DNA of 64,000 nucleotides, from positions 51,588 through 115,587 of the forward strand of contig JAJGST010000081.1 in assembly GCA_020746105.1 (NCBI GenBank). The letters are read 5' to 3'. Positions 1-10,188 of the stretch are shown here, in pieces. Position numbers and translations under genes: made by a program. Under the pieces are notes generated by a model. The model made no database searches, was not told the origin of the DNA, and was given only the letters and a program-made list of their open reading frames with translations. Numbering within the stretch: the stretch's first letter is position 1; every line of letters begins with the position of its first letter. The DNA is from Trogon surrucura (Eukaryota > Chordata > Aves > Trogoniformes > Trogonidae).

Positions 1-904
1 GAACAATACAAAAGCTTTAAGATACCTATTTTTAAATGTGAGTGATACGCTGGAGGGTATCAGAAGATTTCGGTTAGGCACAGATTTGTATTATATGGAA
101 GTTTAACAGAAGATTGTTGAGAAGTTGATGTGTGGAACTGCTGGAACGGAAGTGTCCCAAAGGGTCGTGTTGGGAAGGAACCAACCTGGCTGCCATGAGA
201 CCTCTGCGTGTTCTTTACTGACAAATTTGGAGAACATATCTTAGTTTGCAGAGGAAAGTGTTTCTTCCACACTCCTCCTTCTCCACCCTTTGGTATGAAG
301 TTGTGTTCAGAATGAATTCCGAAGAAAACCAGTCAAGCCTGGAGTAGATTGATGTTAAGGTAGATTTTGGCAAGATTAGAAGTATTTATTGTAGTGGCAT
401 GTGTAACAAGTAAAGGCTTCTGAGGAGTGAAGTTAGGGAGTTCTGAATGGCAGCTGACAAGGGGTCTGTCTTTTCTTCTGTTGTGGTTTGGTGGGTTTTT
501 TTGTAGCAGCAAAGGTGTTTGAAAACATTTGGAATTTGAAAGCAGCCGAGTATAATTTTTGTCTGTGTTTTGCTCTTCTGTCACTAAAACCCCCATGATT
601 TGGGCAGGTCTCCTCATGGATGCGACTAGCCACGAGCAATTAGCTGGTGTGTGTTTTGGTCAATATTGCTGATACTTTGATTTAAGGGGGAAGTGGGGGA
701 GCAGTGGACATCAACACCCCTGGCTTTTGGTGCACAACTTGCTCGGCTGCACAAGTGGACCTTAGAGATCAAGGATCATAACACCGTCCCTTCCCTTTTT
801 AATGTCAGAGGGAATGGTGGGAAGGGAGGAAAAGTTCTTGTCCTAGAAGTAGTCCTGTAAATGTAAGCTTTCTTTATTTTAACCCCAATTTGTTAAGGAA
901 ATGA
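1..904. other. Non-coding single-copy stretch
   Basis: No convincing exon, RNA gene or repeat is seen. The open frames are short, lack splice-flanked structure and have low-complexity composition. It is probably intronic or intergenic, because an exon-like segment lies further right at 2811-2936. Confidence 0.5.
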
Positions 905-909
905 CTCGT

Positions 910-1735
910 TGTCCTGGGTTTAGCTAAAAACCCAGTCCTGTTTATTGATTTTTACTTTTCAGTTTAGTGTCTTCTAAAAGGCTGCACGTTCTGAAGTCAG
1001 CAGCGTGTTTTTGCAGACAGTGTGTGCTACTGGCAGTGATAACACCTGATGTTTACAGTCACTGCCTGGGACTGGTATGTAGAAAGGCTCTTGCTTATAC
1101 TTATTCCTATAGTGACCAAGGCCACTGCTGGCTCTTGTGTGCCACGCTGGGGGTGCTGGGTAGTAAGAGGGGGGCACAAGGAAGTAAAAGGTGGCACCTC
1201 CGGGGGGTAATAGACAGGATAGGTGACCAACGAGAGTATTCCATCCCATATACGTCATATTTAGTATAAATTGAGTGATCACAAGAGTTTCGGTCCTTTT
1301 TCGGCCCTTTTGCCCTTTTCGCCTTTCTTTTCTGCAACGGCCGGTGTCCAGAGAGGACTCCATCTGACCTCCTGATTTTGATCCGGATCCTGAGTTCCCG
1401 AATCCAACTCCCTGTATCCAGCTCCCGCCGCCGCTGAGCCTGGGGTTTCCCCAGTGCCTCCTGCTCTGCAGCACCAGTGGCGGTTTCTATCGGGGGAGGG
1501 AATCGGGTTTGATATCGGGCTACTATCTATAGTTATATATAATTCTTTACTTTTATCTTTTTACCATTATTCCTATTATTTTCATTTCATATTAAAGCTG
1601 TTCTAGTTTTTTTCCTCCTCTAATCCGTAAGTCTCTCTGCCTCATTCCCTTTTCTCTTCCCGTTTGGGGGGGGGGAAGAGGGGGTTAGAGAGCGTCTGTC
1701 CGCGTTAGTGGCCGGCCCAGCCCTAACCCGTGACA
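910..1735 (+). mobile_element. Solo LTR with 5-bp target duplication
   Basis: The element is 826 bp, starts with TGTCCTGGG and ends with CCCGTGACA, so it has the TG...CA ends of a retroviral LTR. It is flanked by CTCGT on both sides (905-909 and 1736-1740), a 5-bp target site duplication. A TATA-like stretch (about 1260-1270) and an ATTAAA-type poly(A) signal (about 1592), followed by a T/C-rich and G-rich U5, put it on the plus strand. No primer binding site follows and no polypurine tract precedes it, so this is a recombined solo LTR. About 55 bp near 1388-1445 resemble 29783-29840. The family is avian ERV by overall look; I cannot name the subfamily. Confidence 0.85.
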
Positions 1736-1740
1736 CTCGT

Positions 1741-1909
1741 CCACTTTGGCAATGAGGAATGAGCCTGTCCCACAGGGCTGGGTAGGACATATGTACTGTA
1801 ACGCGCCAGTCCTCGCACTTGTTGTCCTTCAGATACACCGCAGGCAGCCACGTCTCATCTGTCGGGTTCCTTCCTGGCAACATGCGAATAATGGACTTGT
1901 TTTCTGAAG
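1741..1909 (-). pseudogene. Possible coding exon or fragment cut by the solo LTR
   Basis: On the minus strand an open segment encodes protein-like sequence including MLPGRNPTDETWLPAVYLKD and WRVTVHMSYPALWDRLIPHC. It has mixed, non-repetitive composition unlike the chance ORFs nearby. It may begin after an AG at 1910-1911 (TTCCACAG on the minus strand, a weak acceptor). The frame runs directly into the solo LTR target site at 1736-1740. Reading across the empty site the frame would stop about a dozen codons later, so the LTR may have landed near the 3' end of a coding exon. I do not recognise the family. It could also be a processed pseudogene fragment or an accidental ORF. Confidence 0.3.
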
Positions 1910-2810
1910 CTGTGGAATTTGTATACCTTTATTTCAGTACTTGTTATTATGTACTACTTTAGGCTGGGCACTCCTTCTGTACAACAGGTGTAGGTTCTAT
2001 TTTGTGATGGTGGTGAATGAAATGCTACGTGTAGATGAATAACTAGAGTGGATTTTTTTTTGTTGTTCTTTGGAGTTAAAGACTAGCTTTTAAAGTTAAA
2101 TATTAGCTTTTTCTTGGATACATGGTTATTCCCAAAGATGTCTTTACTCTTCAGTGGGGAATGTGAGAGGTGACTTCAGAAAAGGTTTTTTTTTAACTTG
2201 AAAGCTTTTTGAAAAATCAGGGTCTCGGGAATTCTCTTGTCACTGAGTTTTGTGCGTCACCGGTAGAAAAATGTCTAGCAGCTGTGCCAAGAAAACAGCA
2301 AATTCAGATGATGGTTTAAAGATCTTTGTTTATGGTAGGAACTATTTTTGACTGGATGAAGTTAAGGAAGGACATGGTAACTTTTTTATGTGTTTGAGCC
2401 TAAATGACATGAAAGGACTAGGGTCTTTATTTTTAGCAAGTCTTGAAGTATATTTAAATATTTAGGTATCCTCTGGATTGCCTTAATCTGCTGTGTGTTT
2501 GTTTGAAAATTACATGGTTCAAACTGTATTCAAATTCATCCACTTTGACTCTCAGGGTTTTATGTATAACAGCAAGATTTTGATTTTACAGAAGTGTCTT
2601 TATACCTTGAATCTCCAGCTTTCTAAATATTCACAGTGAGTCGACATAAGATTATAGAGACAAAGCATCTGGATGAGCCGCTTGGTTCTTCGTGCCGAAA
2701 AGAAAATGTGTGGTGATACTGAGCTCTGTTAATTGACTAACGACAGGTAATCCTGGGTCCTTCAGAGCATTGCCGTGTGGCCCTGTGTGGTGTGAGTGTC
2801 TGTCCTGCAG
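1910..2810. other. Non-coding stretch
   Basis: AT-rich sequence with no supported exon, RNA gene or repeat. It ends in the pyrimidine-rich acceptor tract of the exon that starts at 2811. Confidence 0.45.
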
Positions 2811-2936
2811 GAACCGGGCGTCGAGGTGGCCGTCATCAAACAGCCTTCGGAGAGTAGCGCTGCTGCTGAGCCACAGTCAAATTCTGCCAGGCATCTACAG
2901 GGGAGAAATAGCAGCTCTCGGATCCACTCGTTTTCA
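2811..2936 (+). CDS. Orphan coding exon (42 codons), gene not recognised
   Basis: The segment is preceded by a good acceptor (GTGTCTGTCCTGCAG) and followed by a consensus donor (GTGAGT). It is exactly 126 nt and open in phase 0, encoding EPGVEVAVIKQPSESSAAAE and then a Ser/Asn/Arg-rich stretch ending in SSSRIHSFS. The composition suggests a disordered linker of a larger protein. No partner exon with matching phase was found nearby, so flanking introns would extend beyond what I can join. An (AC)n run starts seven bases after the donor. A chance acceptor-donor pair remains possible. Confidence 0.45.
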
Positions 2937-2943
2937 GTGAGTT

Positions 2944-2960
2944 ACACACACACACACACA
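2944..2960. repeat. Short (AC)n microsatellite
   Basis: About eight AC dinucleotides, just inside the putative intron after the 2811-2936 exon. Confidence 0.9.
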
Positions 2961-5900
2961 AATTATGTTCTGCTAGAACATTAAGATAAGAGTTGCTTGA
3001 CAGTCCTGAAGCTCTGTCTGCAATAGCTGCATGAAACCAGTACACTTTGAGACCGTCTCCACACCAAAACACCCCATCTATGAGCTTGTGTTACCTTTTT
3101 TCTTACAGTGTCTTTAACAGCTGTCATTGGAACAAATTTCTAGCTGACTGATGAGGATGAAAGGAAATGGAGATGTCTTAGCTCTGTGTGATGCTTGCTG
3201 TCTGTCAGTCAGAAAATTCAGCTTTTGCTCCTGAAGCCCTTTGGTTGAGTCCCCAGTACAGCAGTTTTTCTGCTGAGTTTGCATCAACTGCAGTAATTTG
3301 TGTGCCCCAGTTCAGATCTCCTGCTGCCAACTGTGGCCTTGAATGGGGAGCCCAGCTTGGCTTAAACTCAGGCTGTAATTGGTTTTGTCGTTCGTTTTCG
3401 CGTCCTGGCATGCCACTCGGTTACTTGTGCTAAATGTTTTATCACAGCTTTTCTTAAAGACCAGTGTGTTTAAGGTTAGAAAGCCGTGTCGTTCAGATGC
3501 ACGTGGAGATCACTGCTTCTTAATTGCTGTGTGTAATAGCTGGGAGAGCTCCACCAAAAAGCTGATGTCTGTGGCTTCCTTGAGTTGTGTGAAGATCCTG
3601 GTAATGAAGTATTTTGATTCCTTAAGAAATGACATGCTTTTTATGGAAGTCGATATTGATGTTTGCTTATTTCTTTTGTCTGTTGGTGTTAGGCATATAT
3701 TAAGGAAAGAAAAAAGGAATTGGAGTGGTGACAACAGCAAGCCATGATTGCAGCTTATTAGTCTGTTTTAACTGTGTCCAGGTGTCTGTGTGCCCGTGGC
3801 ATAAAGTGGAGTGACTTTAAAGGCTGAGCTGGTTTATGTTTAGCTGCAACAGATATCAAAAGCGACCGGAGCAGTAGGGAGTAACTGGAGCTCTGTGTGC
3901 TCTGCTTCTCCCAGGCTCTTGGCTGCCCTTTGGGGGTTTGTCCTGAACAGATGCAAAGCTGCGGAGTGGTACAAATCTGACCATGTGATCTACTGACCAC
4001 TTGCACCTTGATTTTTCCTAAGCATACACCTCAGCTATTCTTTTCTGAAGGTGGCTTTGCATAGCGTGGAGATGAGGAAGACTCTTGAGGTGCGAGTTTG
4101 AGCGTAAACTGAGAAATAATTTTTGTGATGTGTATATGTTGGTTTGTTTTTAGAGGCAAATATTTCCGTACAGTTAATGATAGCCCTGATGTAAGTGGCT
4201 GAAGCAGTGTGTTTAGTATGGTGGGGCAAAAAATACAGTAAAAGGAAAGAACGGATATGCATTCAGTTGACCTTGTAACTCCCTGGCAAGCTGCACACAT
4301 ATAACCTTTATAGGATGGATTAGCTGTCAAAGAAATGATGCTTGTGTTAGTTTTCTTTGAAGTGTTTTGGGGGGAAAACAAAAAATTCTTGTTTTCAGGA
4401 AGTGTGAGAGATGATTGTGAAAAAGCAGAAAATCAGTTCTGTTTATACAGATTAAGAACACGTAATCCGGTGTGGCTAATCCTCTCTCGAAGAAAGTCGT
4501 TTGTCTTTGATGTAATGAAGAAGATGACTACTTCTTAAGCTGCTGTTCCACGATTTTTTTTTTAACAAGTTAACTTCCATGTAGTGTTAAGTTTGTACAG
4601 GTCCTTGGTCGAGTTACTGTTTTGTGGCCCGTTTGCACGGAGCTGAGAGAACCCTCTTATCTCCAGTGGCAGCTTGTCCCTCAAGGGGCAAGAGTTAACT
4701 GTAGGAGAGGATGCTGCTCTGAACACAAAATTAGTATCCTGATTGAAGTTCCCCGATCTCTCAGTGTGTTTTAGAGAGTGTAGGCGGAGATGCAAAGGGA
4801 AGTTAAGCTTGTCTTTGCCAGAAGGAATATGTCTAAGTGCTTGGTGGCACGAGTCTTGACCAGATTAACTCGTAAGCTTCTGCCCCATACGATATGAGAA
4901 GCAATCCTTTTTTTTTTTTTTTTTTTTGGTAGCTACTGAATATTGCTGTGCACTGAAGTGTTTTACAGGAGTCTCTAGGGAAGTACTAACCAGAGTTAGA
5001 AAGTCCAGATGATGCCGTGTACGGTCAGCTGGTAGGCTTGTTCAGGATGTGAAGAAGGATGACTTCAGCAGCAGTGATGCTGTGTGGAGGTGGGTATGTG
5101 CTGTTTCTCAGAAACTGCTGGAAAAGCAGAGGGTTTCAGAATTCCAGCCTGGAGTTTTTCAATGGCTGATTTGTCTTGTATTCAAGGCTGCTAAGGGAAT
5201 AGGAGAAGAATGGTCACTTTTTGAGATAGCTGAATGTATGCAGGGGAAAAACAGCAGGTTATGCATCTTGGTTTCCGGTAATCTGTTTATATACATCTTT
5301 CTCTTTTGATGTAATTTTTTTCCCCTTCTTTTTTTTTGTGTGTAAAATATGTTCTCATTTTGAGCATGGGGGACTGCAAGATCGCATCCTTAAATTAATG
5401 TCTTGCTCTACAAAGACCATTTCAGTAAGTCACCTAGTCTTGCTCAGTACGGTAGCTTGGCGAAAGCCCTCATCTCTCATTTGTGAGGGCTTGTGGCACA
5501 TGTCCTCACAGTCTTTCGCGGACAGATGTGAGCCAGTGCATCAACCTGACTAGAAGTCGTGTGTCTATGTTTAGGAAGAGGCCAAGATCAAGCTGTTAAG
5601 CTGTGACTAGTGTAGACCTGTTGCCCTGTCAACTACCTACATGACTTTTGGTTATCTTGAATTCAAGTGTAGGTGGAAAAAGCTGATATCCTCCTGCAGA
5701 GGGCTGGGAGCTTCTTTTGATATGATATGAAGAGGCTGGTATGGTTTGTATTAACTTGCTGTAGCTTAGAAGTGACAGACACTTAGGAAGGTGCTGAACT
5801 ATGGCTTCAGTGAGGGTTTTCTGCCTGGGGCTGGTAGTAATTAGTGATCACACAGGGTAGGCCTGTCAACTGCTGCTCTCTGGATGTGGGAGGCTTGCGT

Positions 5901-6167
5901 CAAGGCTGAGGGTTAACCACCATGTACGGACACTAGTTGAACTCCCTCGATAAGGTAGGGAGATCGTTGATGCAGTTTAAGTTGACTGAGCTCTCTATTT
6001 GCGTCACGTTAACCAACTTTCATGCATAGTTGCATTTCCTTCATGCACAATTAAACATTTGATTACACACGTGTTAAAACTCCAACCACTGGAAGCCAGA
6101 TAAGCTTGGTTTCCCTTTTGCTGGTTCACTAGAGCCAAACCGCTCAGCACGTAAAAAATGTCTCTAA
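2961..6167. other. Non-coding stretch with a poly-T run
   Basis: No exon with acceptor, open frame and donor could be supported on either strand. The only simple feature is a 20-base T run at 4908-4927, which may mark the end of an old retroposed sequence. The remainder looks like unique intronic or intergenic DNA up to the ERVL provirus. Confidence 0.45.
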
Positions 6168-6172
6168 CAAAC

Positions 6173-6571
6173 TGTGGTGGCTTGGGCCGAGTTACCGGCG
6201 GGAAGGAAACAAAGGAACCACGTGGTCGCTCGCTCCCCCCTACCGAGAGTGAGGGGAAGAGCCCGAAAGGAGCCGCAGGCAAAGGCCTCGTGGGGTTGAG
6301 ATAAAAACAGTTTGTTTTGATGGTGAACATAAACGGTAACAATAAGAGTGAAATAACAGTAACGTTTAACCAGATATAACGCGAGTAACGTGTAATGTGG
6401 ATCTCACCACCTGGAAAACCCAGCGCCGTGCCCGGCCCGAGCACTGGAAAAGAGCGCCCCCCACCCCGACTAGCTCCGTGTATATATATATATGCCCCAG
6501 CATGACATCACAATGGTATCGAATATCCCTTTGGCTAGCGAATTAACCCTATCCCAGCTGAACCCAGTACA
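6173..6571 (-). repeat. 3' LTR of ERVL provirus
   Basis: The LTR is 399 bp and on the minus strand starts TGTACTGGG and ends CCACCACA. It shares long blocks with 12239-12697 but lacks about 80 bp of U3 present there. A (TA)n TATA-like stretch at 6481-6493 and a TGACATCA box at about 6503-6510 lie in U3. On the internal side a purine-rich tract (minus-strand AAGGGGTGGA, 6575-6584) is the likely polypurine primer site. Confidence 0.85.
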
Positions 6572-6922
6572 TTATCCACCCCTTATTCTATACCATCTGC
6601 GTCATGCTCAGATCTTACACTTTACAATTATCATTCGCTTAATCTATATACTCGACTTCCGGTATAGCCTTTGAATTCATGGCTTCAAGGTTCCATTCGT
6701 TGTAACAGTTCTCTAGGGTAGGAGGGAATGGTGCTTGATTGTGGTAATACTTCATCCAGAACTCACGCTGTATTTTTCATGGTCTGTGTCCACGGTCTGA
6801 AGCTTGAAAACCGTCGTCTTAGGGAAGTCACTGGGTGCCACCTCAGGTTCCCTTATCGCTGTCCTTCCCTCGTTTTCATCGTAGTCTCTCCTTTGTTGGT
6901 CTGGGTCGTTCTTACTGTAATA
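6572..6922 (-). other. ERVL region between integrase and 3' LTR
   Basis: About 350 bp of internal element sequence with no env-like frame. Only short open stretches are present, so an env gene is absent rather than merely broken. Confidence 0.6.
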
Positions 6923-8044
6923 TTAATCGACATGACACATAATAACCGCAGCAGTGATGACAAACATTGGCAGAGTAATTTGTGAGTTAACATCACATGA
7001 TTTAGTCCACTGGCTATTCTCTCCCAAAGTTGAATGTCCTTGGGGTACACACCGAACATCCCCATCCTTCTGCATCACCCACCAGGTACACCCAGGTCCC
7101 TGAGCAAAAGCAACCCCACGGATGGGTTTGCCTTTGCCTGAGGCAGGGCTAGCCCATACTGTCTTCCCCAACATGTTCCTCAGATGCACAACAGGGACTT
7201 TATATCCATCCACAGTAGGTGGGAGTTTTGACTGGGCAGGCCCGGGTCGATTGGAAGATCCTCTATTGTTGACTAACCATGTGGCTTTTGCTAAATTTGT
7301 GTCCCAGTGTTTGAAAGTTCCATCACTCATTACTCTCAGTGTACTCTTTCGCAGCCCATTGTGCCGTTCCACCTTTCCAGAGGCTGGTGCATGATATGGG
7401 ATGTGGTACACCCGCTCAATGCCGTGCTCTTTGGCCCAGGTGTCAATGAGGCTGTTCCGGAAATGAGTCCCATTATCCGACTCAATCCTCTCCGGAGTGC
7501 CGTGTCGCCACAGTACCTGCTTTTCAAGGCCCAAGATGGTGCTCCGAGCAGTGGCGTGGGGCACAGCGTATGTCTCCAGCCATCCGGTGGTCGTCTCCAC
7601 CACTGTGAGTACATGGTGTGTGCCTTGACGGGTTGGTGGGAGCGTAATATAGTCAACCTGCCACGCCTCCCCATCTCTGTATTTCATCCATCGCCCTCCA
7701 TACCACAAAGGCTTTGCCCGCTTGGCCTGCTTGATTGTAGCACACGTTTCACATTCATGGATAACCTGTGAGATAGCATCCATGGTCAGGTCCACCCCTC
7801 GATCATGAGCCCATCTGGGTGTCACATCCCTTCCCTGATGGCCGGAGGAGTCATGGGCCCACCGAGCTGTGAACAATTCACCCTTGTGCTGCCAGTCCAA
7901 GTCCACCTGAGACACCTGGATCTTAACAGCCCGATCTACCTGCTGGTTGTATAGGTGCTCTTCTGTGGCTCGATTCTTGGGTAGGCATCTACATGACGTA
8001 CTTTCACAACCAGGTTCTCCACCTGGGCAGCAATATCCCGCCAC
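6923..8044 (-). CDS. pol: ERVL integrase domain of pol (frameshifted from RNase H)
   Basis: Integrase inserts retroviral DNA into the host genome. The 373-residue frame contains an HHCC zinc-binding motif (H64, H69, C98, C101) and a D,D-35-E catalytic core: D131 in WQVDYITL, D190 in ESDNGTHF and E226 in GKVERHNG, with 35 residues between the last two. The C-terminal part has Trp-rich SH3-like sequence (GCTWWVMQKDGD) and then a short hydrophobic end (ITLPMFVITAAVIM). The frame starts inside pol rather than at a true initiator. It overlaps the RNase H frame at 7936-8044 in a different register, pointing to a one-base indel near 7980. The catalytic residues are intact, but the gene is cut off from gag-pol translation. 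Confidence 0.88.
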   Translation of the reverse strand: MAGYCCPGGEPGCESTSCRCLPKNRATEEHLYNQQVDRAVKIQVSQVDLDWQHKGELFTARWAHDSSGHQGRDVTPRWAHDRGVDLTMDAISQVIHECETCATIKQAKRAKPLWYGGRWMKYRDGEAWQVDYITLPPTRQGTHHVLTVVETTTGWLETYAVPHATARSTILGLEKQVLWRHGTPERIESDNGTHFRNSLIDTWAKEHGIERVYHIPYHAPASGKVERHNGLRKSTLRVMSDGTFKHWDTNLAKATWLVNNRGSSNRPGPAQSKLPPTVDGYKVPVVHLRNMLGKTVWASPASGKGKPIRGVAFAQGPGCTWWVMQKDGDVRCVPQGHSTLGENSQWTKSCDVNSQITLPMFVITAAVIMCHVD

Positions 8045-8373
8045 AGTTCAGCAGCCCACATAGGCCTGCCCCTGCGTTGCCAGTCATTCTGCTTCCATTG
8101 CTGTAACCACCCCCACAGAGCATTTGCCACCATCCACGAGTCAGTGTAGAGATAGAGCACTGGCCACTTTTCCCGCTCACCAGTATCTAAAGCCACTTGA
8201 ATGGCTTTTACCTCTGCAAATTGACTCGATTCACCCTCCCCTTCAGTGGCTTGGGCAACTTGCCGTGTGGGGCTCCACACAGCAGCCTTCCACCTGCGAT
8301 GCTTTCCCACAATGCAACAGGACCCACCAGTGAACAGAGCGTACTACTTCTCATTCTCCGGTAATTCGTTATA
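7936..8373 (-). pseudogene. pol: ERVL RNase H domain with in-frame stops
   Basis: RNase H degrades the RNA strand of the RNA-DNA hybrid during reverse transcription. This segment continues the RT frame exactly (same register as 8374-10134), but a TGA at 8374-8376 and a TAG near 8343 interrupt it. The conserved FT(D)GS motif reads FTGGS, so the first catalytic Asp is changed to Gly. Downstream the conserved Glu (SSQFAEVKAIQ) and the YTDSW Asp are present, and HVDAYP marks the C-terminal part just before the frameshift into integrase. Three separate lesions make the domain non-functional as it stands. Confidence 0.8.
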
Positions 8374-10188
8374 TCATGGGGCCTCTTCCGCACGTTTCAC
8401 TTCCTCCTGCTGCAACACTCCCAAGTCCTTGCTTTCTGGCCAGTGTGTAATTGCCTCCAGAATTCCTGGTCGATGAGGGTTCCCCATTCGGGCCCGTTGT
8501 GTGAGCAGTGCCATCCATTTACTCCACGTGGCATCAGTTGCATGATGTGTAGATGAGGCCCTCCCTCCGAACATCCAGCCCAAAACTGGAACTCGGGGTA
8601 CTAAAAGGAGCGGTGCCTCAGTACCAATTACTTCTGAGGCAGCTCGGACTCCTTCATACGCTGCCAGGATCTCCTTCTCAGTGAGAGTGTAGCGGGACTC
8701 AGATCCTCTGTATACCCGACTCCAAAACCCTAAGGGTTGGCCTCGGGTCTCCCCTGGTGCCCTCTGCCAGAGACTCCAGTCAGGGCCGTTCTGCCCAGCT
8801 GCAGTGTAAAGCGCGTTTTGAACATCTTGTCCTGTCCGGACTGGCCCAAGAGATACTGCACAAACAATCTCTTGTTTTATCTGCTCAAAGGCTTGTTGCT
8901 GTTCAGGACCCCATTTAAAATCGTTCTTCTTCTGGGTCACCTGGAAAAGAGGCCTCACAATCTGGCTGTAACTTGGGATGTGCATCCTCCAAAACCCCAC
9001 TGCTCCTAAGAATGCCTGTGTCTCCTTCTTACTAGTTGGTGGAGACATCGCTGCTATCTTGTTAATCACACCCATGGGAATCTGGCGGGGTCCATCTTGC
9101 CACTTCACTCCCAAAAACTGGATCTCCTGCGCAGGCCCTTTTACCTTACTACGTTTTTTGGCAAAACCGGTTTTCAGGAGGATTTGAATTATCTTCCTCC
9201 CTTTCTCAAAAACTTCTTCCGCTGTATTGCCCCATACAATAATATCATCAATGTACTGCAGGTGTTCTGGAGCTTCCCCCTGTTCCAGTGCAGCATGGAT
9301 TAGCCTGTGGCAAATGGTGGGGCTATGTTTCCACCCCTGGGGCAGTCGATGCCAAGTGTACTGGATGCCCCTCCAAGTAAAGGCAAACTGTGGCCTGCAC
9401 TCTGCTGCCAGAGGGATCGAGAAAAACACATTGGCGATATCAATGCTGGCAGACCATTTGGCAGCCTTCGATTCCAGCTCACATTGAAGCTCGAGCATGT
9501 CTGGCACGGCAGCACTCAGTGGCGGCGTAACTTCATTCAAGCCACGATAATCCACTGTTAGTCTCCATTCCCCGTTAGATTTCTGCACTGGCCATATGGG
9601 GCTGTTAAAGGGTGAGCGAATTTTGCTAATAACCCCTTGGTTCTCCAGCTGACGGATCAGCTTATGAACGGGAACCAGGGAGTCTCGGTTGGTGCGGTAT
9701 TGCCGCCGATGCACCGTGGAGTTAGCAATTGGTACCTGTTGTTCTTCAGCTCTCAACAAACCCACCACAGAAGGGTCCTCTGAGAGACCAGGCAACGTGG
9801 ACAACTGTTTAATTTCCTCTGCCTCCAAAGCAGCTATGCCAAAGGCCCACCGGTACCCCTTTGGATCCTTGAAGTACCCGCTCCTGAGGAAGTCTATACC
9901 AAGAATGCACGGAGCATCTGGGCCGGTCACAACAGGGTGTTTATGCCACTCATTGCCAGTCAGACTTACTTCAGCTTCCAATACAGTCAGTTGCTGAGAC
10001 GCCCCTGTCACCCCGGAAATACAGATGGGTTCTACCCCTCTATATCCTGATGGCATCAAAGTACATTGTGCACCTGTGTCTGTTAGAGCCTTGTATTCCC
10101 GTGGAGCTGACGTGCCAGGCCATCGGATCCACACAGTCCAGTAGACCCGATTGTCCCTCTCCTCCGCCTGGCTGGAGGCAGGGCGCCT
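8374..10188 (-). CDS. pol: ERVL protease and reverse transcriptase
   Basis: The frame is continuous with gag across a single TAG (10189-10191), so protease-RT would be made only by stop-codon readthrough. Counting from the codon at 10134, the protease active site is LTDTGA (residues 17-22) with CILGIDFLRSG as its C-terminal glycine region. RT follows from about residue 150: KSNGEWRLTVDYRGLN (fingers), SIDIANVFF with the first catalytic Asp (D232), LPQGWKHSP, and the YIDD box (294-297) carrying the other two. FLGAVGFWRMHIPSYS begins the connection region. The frame ends at TGA 8374-8376 just before RNase H. YIDD rather than YMDD or YVDD is compatible with class III elements. All catalytic residues of protease and RT appear intact. 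Confidence 0.9.
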   Translation of the reverse strand, partial: RRPASSQAEERDNRVYWTVWIRWPGTSAPREYKALTDTGAQCTLMPSGYRGVEPICISGVTGASQQLTVLEAEVSLTGNEWHKHPVVTGPDAPCILGIDFLRSGYFKDPKGYRWAFGIAALEAEEIKQLSTLPGLSEDPSVVGLLRAEEQQVPIANSTVHRRQYRTNRDSLVPVHKLIRQLENQGVISKIRSPFNSPIWPVQKSNGEWRLTVDYRGLNEVTPPLSAAVPDMLELQCELESKAAKWSASIDIANVFFSIPLAAECRPQFAFTWRGIQYTWHRLPQGWKHSPTICHRLIHAALEQGEAPEHLQYIDDIIVWGNTAEEVFEKGRKIIQILLKTGFAKKRSKVKGPAQEIQFLGVKWQDGPRQIPMGVINKIAAMSPPTSKKETQAFLGAVGFWRMHIPSYSQIVRPLFQVTQKKNDFKWGPEQQQAFEQIKQEIVCAVSLGPVRTGQDVQNALYTAAGQNGPDWSLWQRAPGETRGQPLGFWSRVYRGSESRYTLTEKEILAAYEGVRAASEVIGTEAPLLLVPRVPVLGWMFGGRASSTHHATDATWSKWMALLTQRARMGNPHRPGILEAITHWPESKDLGVLQQEEVKRAEEAP

